Shown: positions 16,419 to 25,379 of the stretch, in pieces
Layout: each line of letters begins with the position of its first letter
How positions within the stretch are numbered: the stretch's first letter is position 1
From: an uncultured Oscillospiraceae bacterium
GTDB taxonomy: Bacteria > Bacillota > Clostridia > Oscillospirales > Oscillospiraceae
Assembly: GCA_934597255.1 (NCBI GenBank)
Contig: CAKTQV010000003.1
Location: 124,001 to 188,000, forward strand
Length of the DNA: 64,000 nucleotides
Reading direction: 5' to 3'
Notes under the pieces: generated by a model
Told to the model about the DNA's origin: nothing
The model's database searches: none
The model's input: the letters and a program-made list of their open reading frames with translations, nothing else
Position numbers and translations under genes: made by a program

Positions 16419-17180
16419 ATGGAGCACGAAATTCGCATCGATCCCGAAAAATGCCGCCGCTGCGGCCGCTGCGCCGCAGGCTGCAGCACCGGCTTCATCC
16501 GCATGCGCGACGGCGCGCCCGTGACGGGCGGCCGCATCCGCTGCATCGCCTGCGGCCACTGTGTCGCCGCCTGCCCTGCCGGCGCCGTGACGCTGGACGG
16601 CGAGGGGGCCGTCCCCGTGCCGGACGATACGCTGGAGGCGCTGTTTATGCGGCGGCGCTCCATCCGCAAATTCAAGCCCGAGCCGCCCGCCCGCGCGCTG
16701 ATCCAGCGCGCGCTCGACTGCGCCCAGTACGCCCCCAGCGGGAAAAACCGCCATGCGAACCGCTGGACCGTGATCTACGGGCCGGAAAGCTGCCGGAAGG
16801 TCGCGGACAGCGCGCTGGATTTCTGCCGCGAGAGCGGCCAGAACCCGGAGCTTCTGTATCTGGCGGAAAAGGGCCTCGATCTTCTCACGGGGCACGCGCC
16901 GCTGGTGCTCATCGGCTGGAGCCCGGACAACGCGCTCAACCCCTGCGTCGATACCGTCATCGCCATGCACACCGTGCAGATGCTGCTGGAGGAGCAGGGA
17001 CTTGGCTGCTGCTGGGGCGGCTATCTGCGCAGCATCACGAACCAGTCCCCGGCGCTGCGCGCGCTTCTCGGCATTCCGGACGGCAGCTCCATGCAGTGCT
17101 GCATGATGGCCGGCTGGCCCGATGGAGAGCGCTATCCGAACATCCCCCCGCGGCCGAAGGCGGAAGCGCTCTGGATATAA
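16419..17180 (+). CDS. Ferredoxin-nitroreductase fusion protein
   Basis: 253 residues. An N-terminal 2x[4Fe-4S] ferredoxin domain (C12/15/18/22 and C42/45/48/52) is fused to a nitroreductase FMN domain starting around residue 70 (RRRSIRKFKPEP, then APSGKNRH, and later GLGCCWGGY). Such anaerobe fusions draw electrons from reduced ferredoxin to reduce nitro, quinone-like or ene substrates through FMN. The ribosome binding site AAAGGAGGG is strong. The gene stands alone between a divergent amidotransferase and a bidirectional terminator. Confidence 0.93.
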   Translation: MEHEIRIDPEKCRRCGRCAAGCSTGFIRMRDGAPVTGGRIRCIACGHCVAACPAGAVTLDGEGAVPVPDDTLEALFMRRRSIRKFKPEPPARALIQRALDCAQYAPSGKNRHANRWTVIYGPESCRKVADSALDFCRESGQNPELLYLAEKGLDLLTGHAPLVLIGWSPDNALNPCVDTVIAMHTVQMLLEEQGLGCCWGGYLRSITNQSPALRALLGIPDGSSMQCCMMAGWPDGERYPNIPPRPKAEALWI

Positions 17181-17187
17181 CAAAGCC

Positions 17188-17230
17188 GAAAGAGGCGCGT
17201 CCCGGTTTTTTCCGGGACGCGCCTCTTTTC
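17188..17230. terminator. Bidirectional terminator
   Basis: A near-perfect stem of about 17 pairs: left arm AAAGAGGCGCGTCCCGG, right arm CCGGGACGCGCCTCTTT, with T-loop and T tail. It closes the nitroreductase gene and the convergent beta-helix gene. Confidence 0.9.
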
Positions 17231-17238
17231 TTGTTTTC

Positions 17239-19131
17239 TTATTTCACCAGGATCACAACGCCGGTGTATTCGCCCGGCGCGAGCGTTTCCACGCGCGTGC
17301 CGCCGGTATGGTCGTAGAACAGATCCTCGTTGTCCATCTCGCAGTCCACATAGATCTCCAGCTCATGGCCGGCCGGTGCGCGCAGCTGCGCGCCGTCCGC
17401 CAGCGTCAGACTGTACAGACTCGAATTGCCCGCCACGGTCCAGCTCGAATCGCCGTCCATGCTCATGCGCACGCCCCATACCGTCTCGTACTGCTCGTTG
17501 TAGCACAGCGCGGAAACGATGGCCTCGCGGGAGTGGCCGAGCGCCTCGTCCTCCTCGCTCCACTGCTCGTCGACCAGCGTCTCGATCCCGTTCTGCCACG
17601 CCGCGCGCGTGCCGGAAACGACCGCGCCGCAAAGCTCGGCGTCCTCCAGGCTCAGAACCATCTTGCGCTGGTAGTCCTCGTGCAGGATATCGCCCGTCAG
17701 CGCCATGTCGCGGATCGTCACGTTCTGGCCGTAATACTCCGTCCCGTCGGGCACGCGGATGCCGTTGGCCATGTCGTCGTAGCCCACGACGGTCTGGATG
17801 GCGCGGTCGTTCGCGGAAAACACAAGGCAGTCGTCCAGCGTCAGATCCACGTTCTCGCTGCGCACGCAGATGGCCGCGCCGTGGATGTAGTTGAGGAAGT
17901 AGTGCGCCGCGCCGATGGCCGCGTCGTCCTTGTAATCGTAAATGTCCATCGTGTCGATGAACGGCTCGCCGTCGCGGTCAAGCACGGCGGTGGTGTCGAA
18001 AACGGTGTGCTTCGCATCCAGCACGCCCACGGTGGACGCGCCGGAGATATCCGCCTGCATCGTCACGGCGTTCGTGCGCCCGCCGAGATAGCTCCAGCCG
18101 TTGTACATCGTCGCCGGGCGGAGCTCCCGTCCGTCAAGCCGCGCCAGCGCCTCCTCCGGCGCATCGGACAGCGCGCCCGTGTAAATGCGCCCGGCGGCGC
18201 AGACGATCGCGCCGAACTGCGCCGAGGCCGCGTAAGAGCCGTAGAACCAGCAGGTGTTCTCCTGGCCGGGTGTCGCGCCGAGCGTGTACATGCTGTAGCC
18301 GCCGTAGGTATTCTCGGAATAGCAGTCCACGATGTAAACGTTCGAGCCGTAGCAGCCGTCCAGCGAATAGACGCCCCAGTCGGAGCTGATGAGATCGCTG
18401 TTGTAGAAATAGACCCGGCCGCTCGATTCGCTCAGCACCGGGCGGGAGCTGGCGAACATGCAGATGACGCCGGGCGCGGAGGAATCGACGCCGTTGGAGC
18501 CGGTGGCGATGATGGTCGAATCGTGCACGACCGCCTCCTGCACGTCCTTCGTCAGATGCAGCGCGCTGCGGCCGTAGCCGTCGGTGGAGACATAGATGTG
18601 GTCAAACTCCATGCTGGGCATATCGGCGTAGATGCCGGCGCCCTCCGCGCCTTCCTTGGCGTTCTTGTCGTCGCGCAGCTCGCTTCCGCCGCCCGCGTTT
18701 TTCTCGTTCCGATCGGCCGCGCCGAGAATGAACACGCTGTTGTAGGCGCTTCCGTCCACCTCATACGGCGTCTCGCTCCCGCCGACAATGAACGGCGTTT
18801 CGTCCTCGCCGGAAAGGACCATGCCGAAGCGGCCGAAGCTCTCCGCGCCGTCCCAGTCGCCGATCTCATCGTAGCGGACGTCGGCGCCGCGGACGGCGTT
18901 TGCCGTCACCTCGGCCGCGCGGACCGCCGTTTTATCCTGCGCCGCCGCGCCGGCCACGATGGATATGCCGGCAAAGTTTGCCATGTCCTCCACGTTCTGC
19001 GCCAGCGTGCTCGTGGGCGCCGGGCGGAAGCCGCTGGCCGAGCCGGCTTCTCCGGAGCCGGCGAACGCGCCGACGCCAAGCAGCATGACCGCCGCCGTCA
19101 GCAGCGCCAGAATCTTGTGAAATTTCTTCAT
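17239..19131 (-). CDS. Secreted right-handed beta-helix protein (one HEDYQR unit)
   Basis: 630 residues. The ATG at 19131 follows GGAAGGGACC and begins a clear signal peptide (MKKFHK, hydrophobic, cleavage after the GAFAG region). The mature protein consists of short strands ending in Asn/Asp/Ser turns (VVHDSTIIATG, YFYNSDLISSDWG, VTIRDMALTGD), the look of a right-handed parallel beta-helix. The signature HEDYQRKM is at 484-491, and the protein ends with LAPGEYTGVVIL. A matching unit occurs twice in the 1080-residue protein at 38300-41542. No LPXTG, SLH or transmembrane anchor is visible, so it is released or bound non-covalently. The ligand is unknown. Confidence 0.8.
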   Translation of the reverse strand: MKKFHKILALLTAAVMLLGVGAFAGSGEAGSASGFRPAPTSTLAQNVEDMANFAGISIVAGAAAQDKTAVRAAEVTANAVRGADVRYDEIGDWDGAESFGRFGMVLSGEDETPFIVGGSETPYEVDGSAYNSVFILGAADRNEKNAGGGSELRDDKNAKEGAEGAGIYADMPSMEFDHIYVSTDGYGRSALHLTKDVQEAVVHDSTIIATGSNGVDSSAPGVICMFASSRPVLSESSGRVYFYNSDLISSDWGVYSLDGCYGSNVYIVDCYSENTYGGYSMYTLGATPGQENTCWFYGSYAASAQFGAIVCAAGRIYTGALSDAPEEALARLDGRELRPATMYNGWSYLGGRTNAVTMQADISGASTVGVLDAKHTVFDTTAVLDRDGEPFIDTMDIYDYKDDAAIGAAHYFLNYIHGAAICVRSENVDLTLDDCLVFSANDRAIQTVVGYDDMANGIRVPDGTEYYGQNVTIRDMALTGDILHEDYQRKMVLSLEDAELCGAVVSGTRAAWQNGIETLVDEQWSEEDEALGHSREAIVSALCYNEQYETVWGVRMSMDGDSSWTVAGNSSLYSLTLADGAQLRAPAGHELEIYVDCEMDNEDLFYDHTGGTRVETLAPGEYTGVVILVK

Positions 19132-19168
19132 TTTGGTCCCTTCCTGTTCATATTTTTTGGCAATTTTT

Positions 19169-19198
19169 ATTATAAATCCATTCTCTCCCTTTTGTAAA
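19169..19198 (-). promoter_or_regulatory. Promoter of the 17239-19131 gene
   Basis: Reading on the minus strand: TTTACA (19198-19193), 18-base spacer, TATAAT (19174-19169). Confidence 0.7.
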
Positions 19199-19219
19199 GC
19201 GTCAATATGCCCGGAAGCG

Positions 19220-19249
19220 AAAAAACGGGCGTCTCCGTGGAGACGCCCG
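19220..19249 (-). terminator. Terminator of the SLH/beta-helix gene
   Basis: CGGGCGTCTCC pairs with GGAGACGCCCG; on the minus strand it is followed by a run of six T. Confidence 0.8.
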
Positions 19250-19284
19250 CCTTCGTTCATGCGGTTTTGCTCATGCGTTTGAGA

Positions 19285-21324
19285 TCACGCGTTGTTCCAG
19301 TCCACGGTGCGCACGACCACGGAGCCGGTGTTCGGGGAATCAAAGTAGCCGGTCCCGGGCATGGACTGCTGCATCACATAGGATCTCACATCGCGGGTCT
19401 GGGTCGTGTCCTGAATGATCTCGGGCAGCTCGGTGCCGGGCGCCGCCTCCACGATCAGCTCGCAGCCGGGCGCGACATAGACCTTCAGCGCGCGGGAGAA
19501 GGTGGTGCCGTCCAGACGCAGGCGCAGGGAGCTGTAGGTCCCGAATTCCGCGCCCTCGATCGTGATGTCGTAGCCACTCGGCAGCGTGTCGCCCAGTTCG
19601 ATCTCGCCGCAGTCGATGAAGCGGCCGTCCACGCGGGCCTCCTTGACCAGCGTGCAGATGCCGGCGCCGAAGCGGACGTCGCTGTCGTAAACGACGAAGG
19701 ACGTCACGTCGGTCAGCTCGGAGGTGTTGTTCGTGAAGCTGAAGGGCGTCGCGTCGAGCGTGCTGTTTTCCACATAGGCCGTCGCCACGCCGGTCATGCA
19801 GCCGAAGCCGTCGCCGTAGTACGGGCAGTTGACGATGTACAGGCTCGCCGCCTCGTCGTTGAAGGCGGTGGGTGCCATTTCGCCGGAGCCGTCCGCCGAC
19901 GCCTCGGGCATGCCGTTTTTGTTCATGGTGCAGCCGTCGTACACGGTCACGCCGGAGAAGAAGTCGGAGCTGTGGCTGCGGCCGGTGCGGGTGCCCTCCG
20001 TGGTCAGATCGCAGTCCTTATAGATCAGCGTCCCGTTGTAGCACATGCCGCTCGACTGGCGCGAGACCTCGGAATCCTCCACGATGATGGTCGCGCCGCA
20101 GGTCGGGAACAGGCCGCCGTGCTGGCGCTCGACGGTGTCGAGCCAGTTGAAGGTGCAGTTTTCAAAGTGCAGGCGCGTGCCCTCGCCGTAGGCCACCACG
20201 GCCATGGAATCGCCCCAGCGGTAGGCAAGCTGATAGCCGCTGCCCTCCGTGACGTGGTCGGTGGTTATGGTCGAATCGGAGATCGTGACCTGCGCGCCGT
20301 CGTGCGCCGCAATCAGGGTCGTCCCGGCGATCTCGTTGTCCTCGGACTCGCCGATCAGCTCAAAGTCCTCGCCGGATATCTCGGCGTCCTTCGCATAGTC
20401 GTTTATCACCGTGGCGCTGCCGAACAGCGCCCACTTGTCGCCCGTGCGCGCGCCGGTGCCCTGGCAGATCGTGTAAAGCAGCTCGATGGCGTCGAGCTTG
20501 CCGAGATGAAGCTGCGGGTCAAAGCCCTCGGGCGCTTCGTACAGCCCGGCCGAAACAAAGAACGCCACGGCCTCCCGCGCCCAGTCGGACACGTCGTGCC
20601 CCTCCAGCGTATCCAGCGACGCAATAACCTTGTCCGTATCGACCGTCCCGACCTTCGCCTTGAGCTCGGCGGGGAAGTTTTCGCAGACATAGGTCGTCGT
20701 TTCGGTATAGCTCTTGCCGGTCTGCGCCTCGATCTCCGCCTTCACGTCGTCCGGCAGCATTTCCGGGCTCCAGGACAGCACGCGGTACAGCGACGTGAGG
20801 ATCAGCTCCGTATCCACCGAGCCGAGGGGATCGAAGCGGTTGTTGTCCGTGCCGCCGAGCACGCCCGACCAGCGGCAGGCATAGACCGCGTCGGTAAATT
20901 TCCAGTTCGTCTCGCCGGACAGCGGGTTGTGGGAGAAATCGTCGTACAGCCACAGGCCGTCGTCGTTCGTGATGTTGTAGAAGCGGTACAGGAAGAAGGC
21001 CAGCTCGTTGCGCAGGAAGGGCGAATCGACCCCGAAATAATCCCAGGTCTCGCCGCCGTTCGTCACGCCGCAGGACAGCCACCAGTTCACCGCATCGCGG
21101 TAGGACTCATACTGTCCGCCGGCCAGATCGGCAAAGTCGTCATAGGTAAACAGAGAAAAGTTTCCTCCTATGCAGGAGGCTTCCTTGCTTTGGACGGGAG
21201 CATACTCGCTGAGATTCATTTCGTAGCCGCTCGGCTCAAGCGTCACGGCGCCTGCCGCAGACGAGAGCGCAAACAGCATACATGCCGCAAGCGCCAGGGA
21301 TGCCATTTTTTTCAGCAGTTTCAT
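19285..21324 (-). CDS. Secreted protein with SLH-like N-terminal repeats and beta-helix C-terminal domain
   Basis: 679 residues. A signal peptide is clear (MKLLKK, hydrophobic core, AGAVT cleavage region). Residues about 45-260 hold three degenerate SLH-like segments, e.g. FTDAVYACRWSGVLGG...RFDPLGSVDTELILTSLYR and DWAREAVAFFVSAGLY, expected to bind secondary cell-wall polymer. From about 290 to the end the protein has the short-strand, Asn/Asp-turn pattern of a parallel beta-helix (ISDSTITTD, HFENCTFNW, IYKDCDLTT, YVENSTLDA). It is a probable surface-layer-associated protein. The adjacent beta-helix gene at 17239 is in the same orientation but has its own promoter. The function is unknown. 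Confidence 0.78.
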   Translation of the reverse strand: MKLLKKMASLALAACMLFALSSAAGAVTLEPSGYEMNLSEYAPVQSKEASCIGGNFSLFTYDDFADLAGGQYESYRDAVNWWLSCGVTNGGETWDYFGVDSPFLRNELAFFLYRFYNITNDDGLWLYDDFSHNPLSGETNWKFTDAVYACRWSGVLGGTDNNRFDPLGSVDTELILTSLYRVLSWSPEMLPDDVKAEIEAQTGKSYTETTTYVCENFPAELKAKVGTVDTDKVIASLDTLEGHDVSDWAREAVAFFVSAGLYEAPEGFDPQLHLGKLDAIELLYTICQGTGARTGDKWALFGSATVINDYAKDAEISGEDFELIGESEDNEIAGTTLIAAHDGAQVTISDSTITTDHVTEGSGYQLAYRWGDSMAVVAYGEGTRLHFENCTFNWLDTVERQHGGLFPTCGATIIVEDSEVSRQSSGMCYNGTLIYKDCDLTTEGTRTGRSHSSDFFSGVTVYDGCTMNKNGMPEASADGSGEMAPTAFNDEAASLYIVNCPYYGDGFGCMTGVATAYVENSTLDATPFSFTNNTSELTDVTSFVVYDSDVRFGAGICTLVKEARVDGRFIDCGEIELGDTLPSGYDITIEGAEFGTYSSLRLRLDGTTFSRALKVYVAPGCELIVEAAPGTELPEIIQDTTQTRDVRSYVMQQSMPGTGYFDSPNTGSVVVRTVDWNNA

Positions 21325-21373
21325 CGGGGATCTCCTTCCAAAATTTTTTCGGCAGCTTTACCTGTCGTCTTCC

Positions 21374-21402
21374 ATTGTAAGTAAACCTGCTCAAAAATTC
21401 AA
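21374..21402 (-). promoter_or_regulatory. Promoter of the SLH/beta-helix gene
   Basis: Minus strand TTGAAT (21402-21397), 17-base spacer, TACAAT (21379-21374). Confidence 0.75.
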
Positions 21403-21567
21403 GAGCTTCCCGCTTGTTCGTTGTAGAATTTGCCCGGTTATTTTGTCATTTTTCCACAAAGCGCCGCGTTTTCACCGCCGCGGCCGCCTTGACAGGGCCG
21501 CGCCGGCATTGTATCCTTGAAGTCGTATGCCCCGCGCGCATGGCCGCGCAGGGCGCAGGGAGGACTT

Positions 21568-22527
21568 ATGGACGTATTCATCGCGGGCAGCGGCGCCTGG
21601 GCCACGGCGCTGGCGATCCGCCTTTCAGACAATGGCCACCGCGCGGTCCTGTGGACGCGCAGCGGGGAAAAAGCCTCGCTCATCCGGAAAAGCGGGGAAA
21701 ATCCCGCGCTGCCCGGCGTTCCGCTTCCGGACACGATCTCCGTCACCTGCGACCCCGCGCAGGCGGAGGGCGCGCGCGTGCTCCTGTACGCCGTCGCATC
21801 CGAGGCGCTGCGCCGGACGGCCGCGCTTTTCGGGCCGCTGCCAGCGCCGGACGGGCTTTGCATCTCCGCCGTCAAGGGGCTGGAGGCCGACAGCCGTCTG
21901 CGCATGAGCCAGATCATCGCCGAATACGCGCCGGCGGGGTGTTCCGTCGCCGTTTTGTCCGGCCCCTCGCACGCGGAGGAGGTCTCGCGCGCCATGCCCA
22001 CGGGCTGCGTGGCCGCGAGCGAAGACGCGCACGCGGCCGACGCCGTGCGGGAGCTGTTCCAGAGTCCCTGCTTCCACATCCGGACCAGCGGAGACGTCGC
22101 CGGTGTGGAGAGCTGCGCGGCGTGGAAGAACGTCGCGGCGCTCGGCATGGGCATCATCGAGGGCGCCGGCATGGGCGACAATCTCCGCGCGCTGTATTTC
22201 ACGGCCGTCATGGCCGAAATGGAGCTTGTATGCCGCAGTCTCGGCGGGCAGCCGGATACCAGCCGCGGCCCGGCGGGGCTGGGCGATCTGGTCGTGACCT
22301 GCTTTTCCGGCCACAGCCGCAACCGCCGCGCCGGAGAGCTGATCGGCGCGGGCGTCCCCGTCCCGGAGGCTCTGCGGCAGGTCGGCGCCGTGGTCGAGGG
22401 CTACCACACCGCCGCCGGCGTTCTGGATTTCGTGGAGCTTCCGATCCCCGTGCTGCGCGCCGTATACCGGGTGCTGTACGAAAACGCCCCGCCCGCGGCG
22501 ATACGGGCCGCCTGCTTCCAGAATTAA
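21568..22527 (+). CDS. gpsA: NAD(P)-dependent glycerol-3-phosphate dehydrogenase
   Basis: 319 residues, near the usual 330. The N-terminal Rossmann motif is GSGAWATA at 7-14. Also present are the SGPSHAEEV segment near 132 and the catalytic-Lys segment AAWKNVAALG near 184, followed by GAGMGDN. The ATG at 21568 follows GGGAGGACTT; upstream residues do not fit the family. It reduces dihydroxyacetone phosphate to sn-glycerol-3-phosphate for phospholipid synthesis. It is a single gene ended by a strong bidirectional terminator. Confidence 0.95.
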   Translation: MDVFIAGSGAWATALAIRLSDNGHRAVLWTRSGEKASLIRKSGENPALPGVPLPDTISVTCDPAQAEGARVLLYAVASEALRRTAALFGPLPAPDGLCISAVKGLEADSRLRMSQIIAEYAPAGCSVAVLSGPSHAEEVSRAMPTGCVAASEDAHAADAVRELFQSPCFHIRTSGDVAGVESCAAWKNVAALGMGIIEGAGMGDNLRALYFTAVMAEMELVCRSLGGQPDTSRGPAGLGDLVVTCFSGHSRNRRAGELIGAGVPVPEALRQVGAVVEGYHTAAGVLDFVELPIPVLRAVYRVLYENAPPAAIRAACFQN

Positions 22528-22532
22528 AAAGG

Positions 22533-22574
22533 ATACGGCCGGAGCGCTGTCTGCTCCGGCCGTATTCTTTTTTT
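22533..22574. terminator. Bidirectional terminator after gpsA
   Basis: ATACGGCCGGAGC (22533-22545) pairs with GCTCCGGCCGTAT (22553-22565), A-run before and T-run after. It also serves the convergent membrane gene ending at 22574. Confidence 0.92.
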
Positions 22575-23116
22575 CAGGCCCCCCGCCGATCGACCGCTCG
22601 GCGGATGACCGGCGCAATGCTCACGCCGACAAGACCGCCGATGAGCGCCGTGACGAGCTGCGGCCAGGTGAACGTCGCCGTCATGGCGGCCGCCTTCTGC
22701 TCCGGCAGTCCGGCCAGCGGGATCAGCAGCTTCGTCACAACGAGCCACAGCGTCGCAAACTTGGCCGCCGCCGCGCCGACGGCCGCCGCATAGCGCAGCG
22801 CCGTCTTTCCCGCGCCGCCGACAAGCCTGTACGCCGCGAAATACAGCACGAGCACCAGCACCAGATTGCCGCACGCGACGCCCGGCACCAGCAGGATAGG
22901 CATGGGCGCGATCTGGAGCAGGAACGCGAAAAAGGGACTGAGCGCCGCGACCACGACGCCGCACCACAGGCCGCCGCACAGCGCGGCCACCGCGAGCACC
23001 AGATTGACGCAGCTTCCCGTGACGAACTGACCGAGCGGCTTCGTGACGAACTGTAGCACCAGCAGCACCGCCAGCAGCACCGCCGTGCGCGCGACCCAGA
23101 GCGTTGTTTTCTTCAT
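22574..23116 (-). CDS. ECF transporter S-component-like membrane protein
   Basis: 180 residues with about five or six hydrophobic segments. The early TARTAVLLAVLLVLQFVT and later GSCVNLVLAVAALCGG...ALSPFFAFLL segments resemble substrate-binding S components of energy-coupling factor (vitamin/micronutrient) importers. The ATG at 23116 follows GGAGGAAAAGC. The A and T components are not in this window. It is transcribed divergently from a Crp/Fnr regulator whose operator sits at the -40 region of this gene's promoter, so activation by that regulator is likely. The substrate is unknown. Confidence 0.7.
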   Translation of the reverse strand: MKKTTLWVARTAVLLAVLLVLQFVTKPLGQFVTGSCVNLVLAVAALCGGLWCGVVVAALSPFFAFLLQIAPMPILLVPGVACGNLVLVLVLYFAAYRLVGGAGKTALRYAAAVGAAAAKFATLWLVVTKLLIPLAGLPEQKAAAMTATFTWPQLVTALIGGLVGVSIAPVIRRAVDRRGA

Positions 23117-23145
23117 AAGCTTTTCCTCCGCTTGCATTTTTCTTC

Positions 23146-23174
23146 ATTATAGCGTATTCTATCCCCGGATATGT
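23146..23174 (-). promoter_or_regulatory. Activator-type promoter of the ECF-S-like gene
   Basis: A perfect -10 (TATAAT, minus strand 23151-23146) with a very poor -35 (ACATAT at 17-base spacing). The -35 region is overlapped by the inverted repeat at 23171-23188. This is the layout of a class II Crp/Fnr-activated promoter. Confidence 0.65.
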
Positions 23175-23188
23175 TGCACACGCAACAT
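23171..23188. promoter_or_regulatory. Crp/Fnr-type operator (perfect inverted repeat)
   Basis: ATGTTGC-N4-GCAACAT, a perfect 7-base dyad with a 4-base spacer, located between the divergent ECF-S-like and Crp/Fnr genes. Its centre is 40.5 bases upstream of the predicted start site for the ECF-S-like gene, and its right edge is about 6 bases from the regulator's ribosome binding site, where binding would repress the regulator. Confidence 0.7.
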
Positions 23189-23204
23189 TTTGAAGGAGGC
23201 CCGC

Positions 23205-23870
23205 ATGAATACGGAAGTTCTGACAAAATGCCGTCTGTTTTCCTCCATCGAGCCGGCGGAGGCCGCGCGCCTGTGCCGCCGGCTGGGTGCTTATACCCGC
23301 CGCTACGGCGCCGGCCAGAGCGTATGGCTGACGGGCGATCCCGTCACGGCCGCCGGGCTGATCCTCGTCGGCTCCGTGCGCGCCGAGGTCCTCTCGCCGG
23401 ACGGCTCGCGCGACCTTGCCGCCCAGCAGGGCGCCGGCGGTCTGGTGGGCGACGTGCTGATGACGGAGGGGCGCGCCAGCCCCGTGGACGTGCTGGCCGC
23501 GCGGGACGGCGCCGAGCTTCTCTTTCTGCCGTTCGACGCGATCATGGACGGTGGGGACGATCCCGCGCGGGCGCAGCTGCGGCGCAATCTGCTGCAGGAG
23601 ATCGCGTCGAAATACTGGCTTCTGCGCCGGCGCGTCGTGTGCCTGCGCGCGCCCGATCTGCGCGGAAAGATACGCATCTACCTCACCCACTGCGCCGAGG
23701 ACTCCGGAGCGGACACCTTCCTCGTCCCGCTCGACCGGCAGGCCATGGCCGATTATCTCGCCGCCAACCGCAGCGCCCTCTGCCGCGAGCTTTCCGCCAT
23801 GCGCCGTGACGGGCTCATCGATTACTACGGCGCGTCGTTCCGCCTGCTGTTCCGCTCCCGCACCCCTTGA
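23205..23870 (+). CDS. Crp/Fnr family transcriptional regulator
   Basis: 221 residues: an N-terminal cyclic-nucleotide-binding-like barrel (about 10-120; core GLILVGSVRAEVLSPDG) and a C-terminal winged helix whose recognition helix is in DRQAMADYLAANRSALCRELSAMRRDGLI. The ATG at 23205 follows GAAGGAGG. There is no N-terminal Cys cluster as in FNR; only scattered Cys (C9, C23 and a few later) are seen. The effector is unknown. It probably binds the dyad at 23171-23188, repressing itself and activating the divergent membrane gene. Confidence 0.9.
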   Translation: MNTEVLTKCRLFSSIEPAEAARLCRRLGAYTRRYGAGQSVWLTGDPVTAAGLILVGSVRAEVLSPDGSRDLAAQQGAGGLVGDVLMTEGRASPVDVLAARDGAELLFLPFDAIMDGGDDPARAQLRRNLLQEIASKYWLLRRRVVCLRAPDLRGKIRIYLTHCAEDSGADTFLVPLDRQAMADYLAANRSALCRELSAMRRDGLIDYYGASFRLLFRSRTP

Positions 23871-23954
23871 AAAGTCGAATAAAGTATGATTTAATGTGAA
23901 AATGTAGATGCAGCGCGCCGGGCACGCTTTTTCATCGCAATAAGGAAAAAAGGC

Positions 23955-25313
23955 ATGGAAAGAGAACATCTTGGCAGCCGTCTCGGCTTCATTCTTCTGT
24001 CGGCCGGCTGTGCCATCGGCGTGGGCAACGTGTGGAAATTCCCCTGGATGACGGGACAGAACGGCGGCGGCGCCTTCGTTCTGGTCTATCTGCTGTTCCT
24101 CGTCATTCTGGGCCTTCCCGTGATGACGATGGAGTTTTCCATCGGCCGCGCGGCGCAGGCCAGCCCCGTCCGCATGTATCAGAAGCTCGAGCCGGCGGGA
24201 ACGAAATGGCATCTGCACGGCTACGCGGCGCTGGCCGGGTGCGTGCTGCTGATGATGTTTTACACGTCGGTCACCGGCTGGATCGTGTACTATTTCGTCC
24301 ATTCCCTGTCCGGCGATCTGGTCGGGCTGAGCGCGGCGCAGGTCTCGGATACCTTCTCCGGGATGATGGCCGATCCCGGCGTCATGGTCGGATACATGGC
24401 CGTCGTCGTCGTTCTGGGCTTTCTGATCCTGTCCTTCGGGCTTCAGAAGGGCCTTGAGCGCGTGACAAAATACATGATGGCCGCGCTGCTGGCGCTCATG
24501 GTGATCCTGGCCGTCCACAGCTTCACGCTTTCCGGCGCGGGCGAGGGTCTGCGCTTCTATCTCGTCCCCGACTTCTCCCGGATCGATCTGGGCGTCGTCG
24601 TCGCGGCCATGAACCAGGCCTTTTTCACGCTCAGCCTCGGCGTCGGCGCCATGGCCATCTTCGGCAGCTACATCGGCAAGGAGCACACGCTGCTGGGCGA
24701 GAGCGTCCATGTGATCCTGCTCGACACCTTTGTGGCCATCGTGGCCGGTCTGATCATTTTCCCGTCCTGCTTCACCTACGATGTCGAGCCGACCGCGGGG
24801 CCGAGCCTTCTGTTCGTCGCCATGGCGAACGTGTTCGCCAACATGGGCGGCGGGCGCTGGTGGGGCTCCCTGTTCTTCCTGTTCATGAGCTTCGCCGCAC
24901 TCAGCACGGTTCTGGCCGTGTTTGAGAACATTCTCGCCTGCGTGCGGGAGATGACGGGCTGGAGCCGCCGCAAGGCCTGCCTGATCTGCGCGGGCGGCAT
25001 TCTTCTGCTGTCCGTCCCCTGCGCGCTCGGATACAATCTCTGGTCCGGCTTCCACCCCTTCGGCAAGGAGGGGCTTCAGATCCTCGATCTGGAGGATTTC
25101 GCCGTTTCCAACTGCCTGCTCCCGCTCGGCTCGCTGATGTTCGTTTTGTTCTGCACGCAGAAAAACGGCTTCGGCTGGAAGCGCTTCACGGCCGAGGCCA
25201 ACAGCGGCCGGGGCCCGAAGATCGGCGACTGGATGCAGCCCTACTGCCGCTTTGTCCTGCCCGCCATCATTCTTGTGATCTTCGTCGTCGGCCTCGTCAG
25301 CTTCTTTGGCTGA
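23955..25313 (+). CDS. Sodium-dependent neurotransmitter-symporter family (NSS/SNF) transporter
   Basis: 452 residues, about 11-12 transmembrane segments. The TM1 signature GCAIGVGNVWKFPWMTGQNGGGAFVLVYL, with the unwound GxGNxWRFP-like stretch, and the MEFSIGRAAQ segment after TM2 are diagnostic. It would import an amino acid or related amine with Na+. The gene stands alone between the Crp/Fnr gene (85 bases) and the DUF805 gene (66 bases) with no clear terminator on either side. Confidence 0.95.
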   Translation: MEREHLGSRLGFILLSAGCAIGVGNVWKFPWMTGQNGGGAFVLVYLLFLVILGLPVMTMEFSIGRAAQASPVRMYQKLEPAGTKWHLHGYAALAGCVLLMMFYTSVTGWIVYYFVHSLSGDLVGLSAAQVSDTFSGMMADPGVMVGYMAVVVVLGFLILSFGLQKGLERVTKYMMAALLALMVILAVHSFTLSGAGEGLRFYLVPDFSRIDLGVVVAAMNQAFFTLSLGVGAMAIFGSYIGKEHTLLGESVHVILLDTFVAIVAGLIIFPSCFTYDVEPTAGPSLLFVAMANVFANMGGGRWWGSLFFLFMSFAALSTVLAVFENILACVREMTGWSRRKACLICAGGILLLSVPCALGYNLWSGFHPFGKEGLQILDLEDFAVSNCLLPLGSLMFVLFCTQKNGFGWKRFTAEANSGRGPKIGDWMQPYCRFVLPAIILVIFVVGLVSFFG

Positions 25314-25379
25314 CCGCACGGCCGGAGACGCCGCATCGGATATAAGGAGATCATTCAAAGCTTTAAGGGAGGTCTATCT

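Noticed and set aside
17122..21384. Two long plus-strand open frames across the beta-helix genes
   Set aside because: They are His/Arg/Val-rich shadows without ribosome sites or domains; the minus-strand genes have signal peptides, promoters and terminators.
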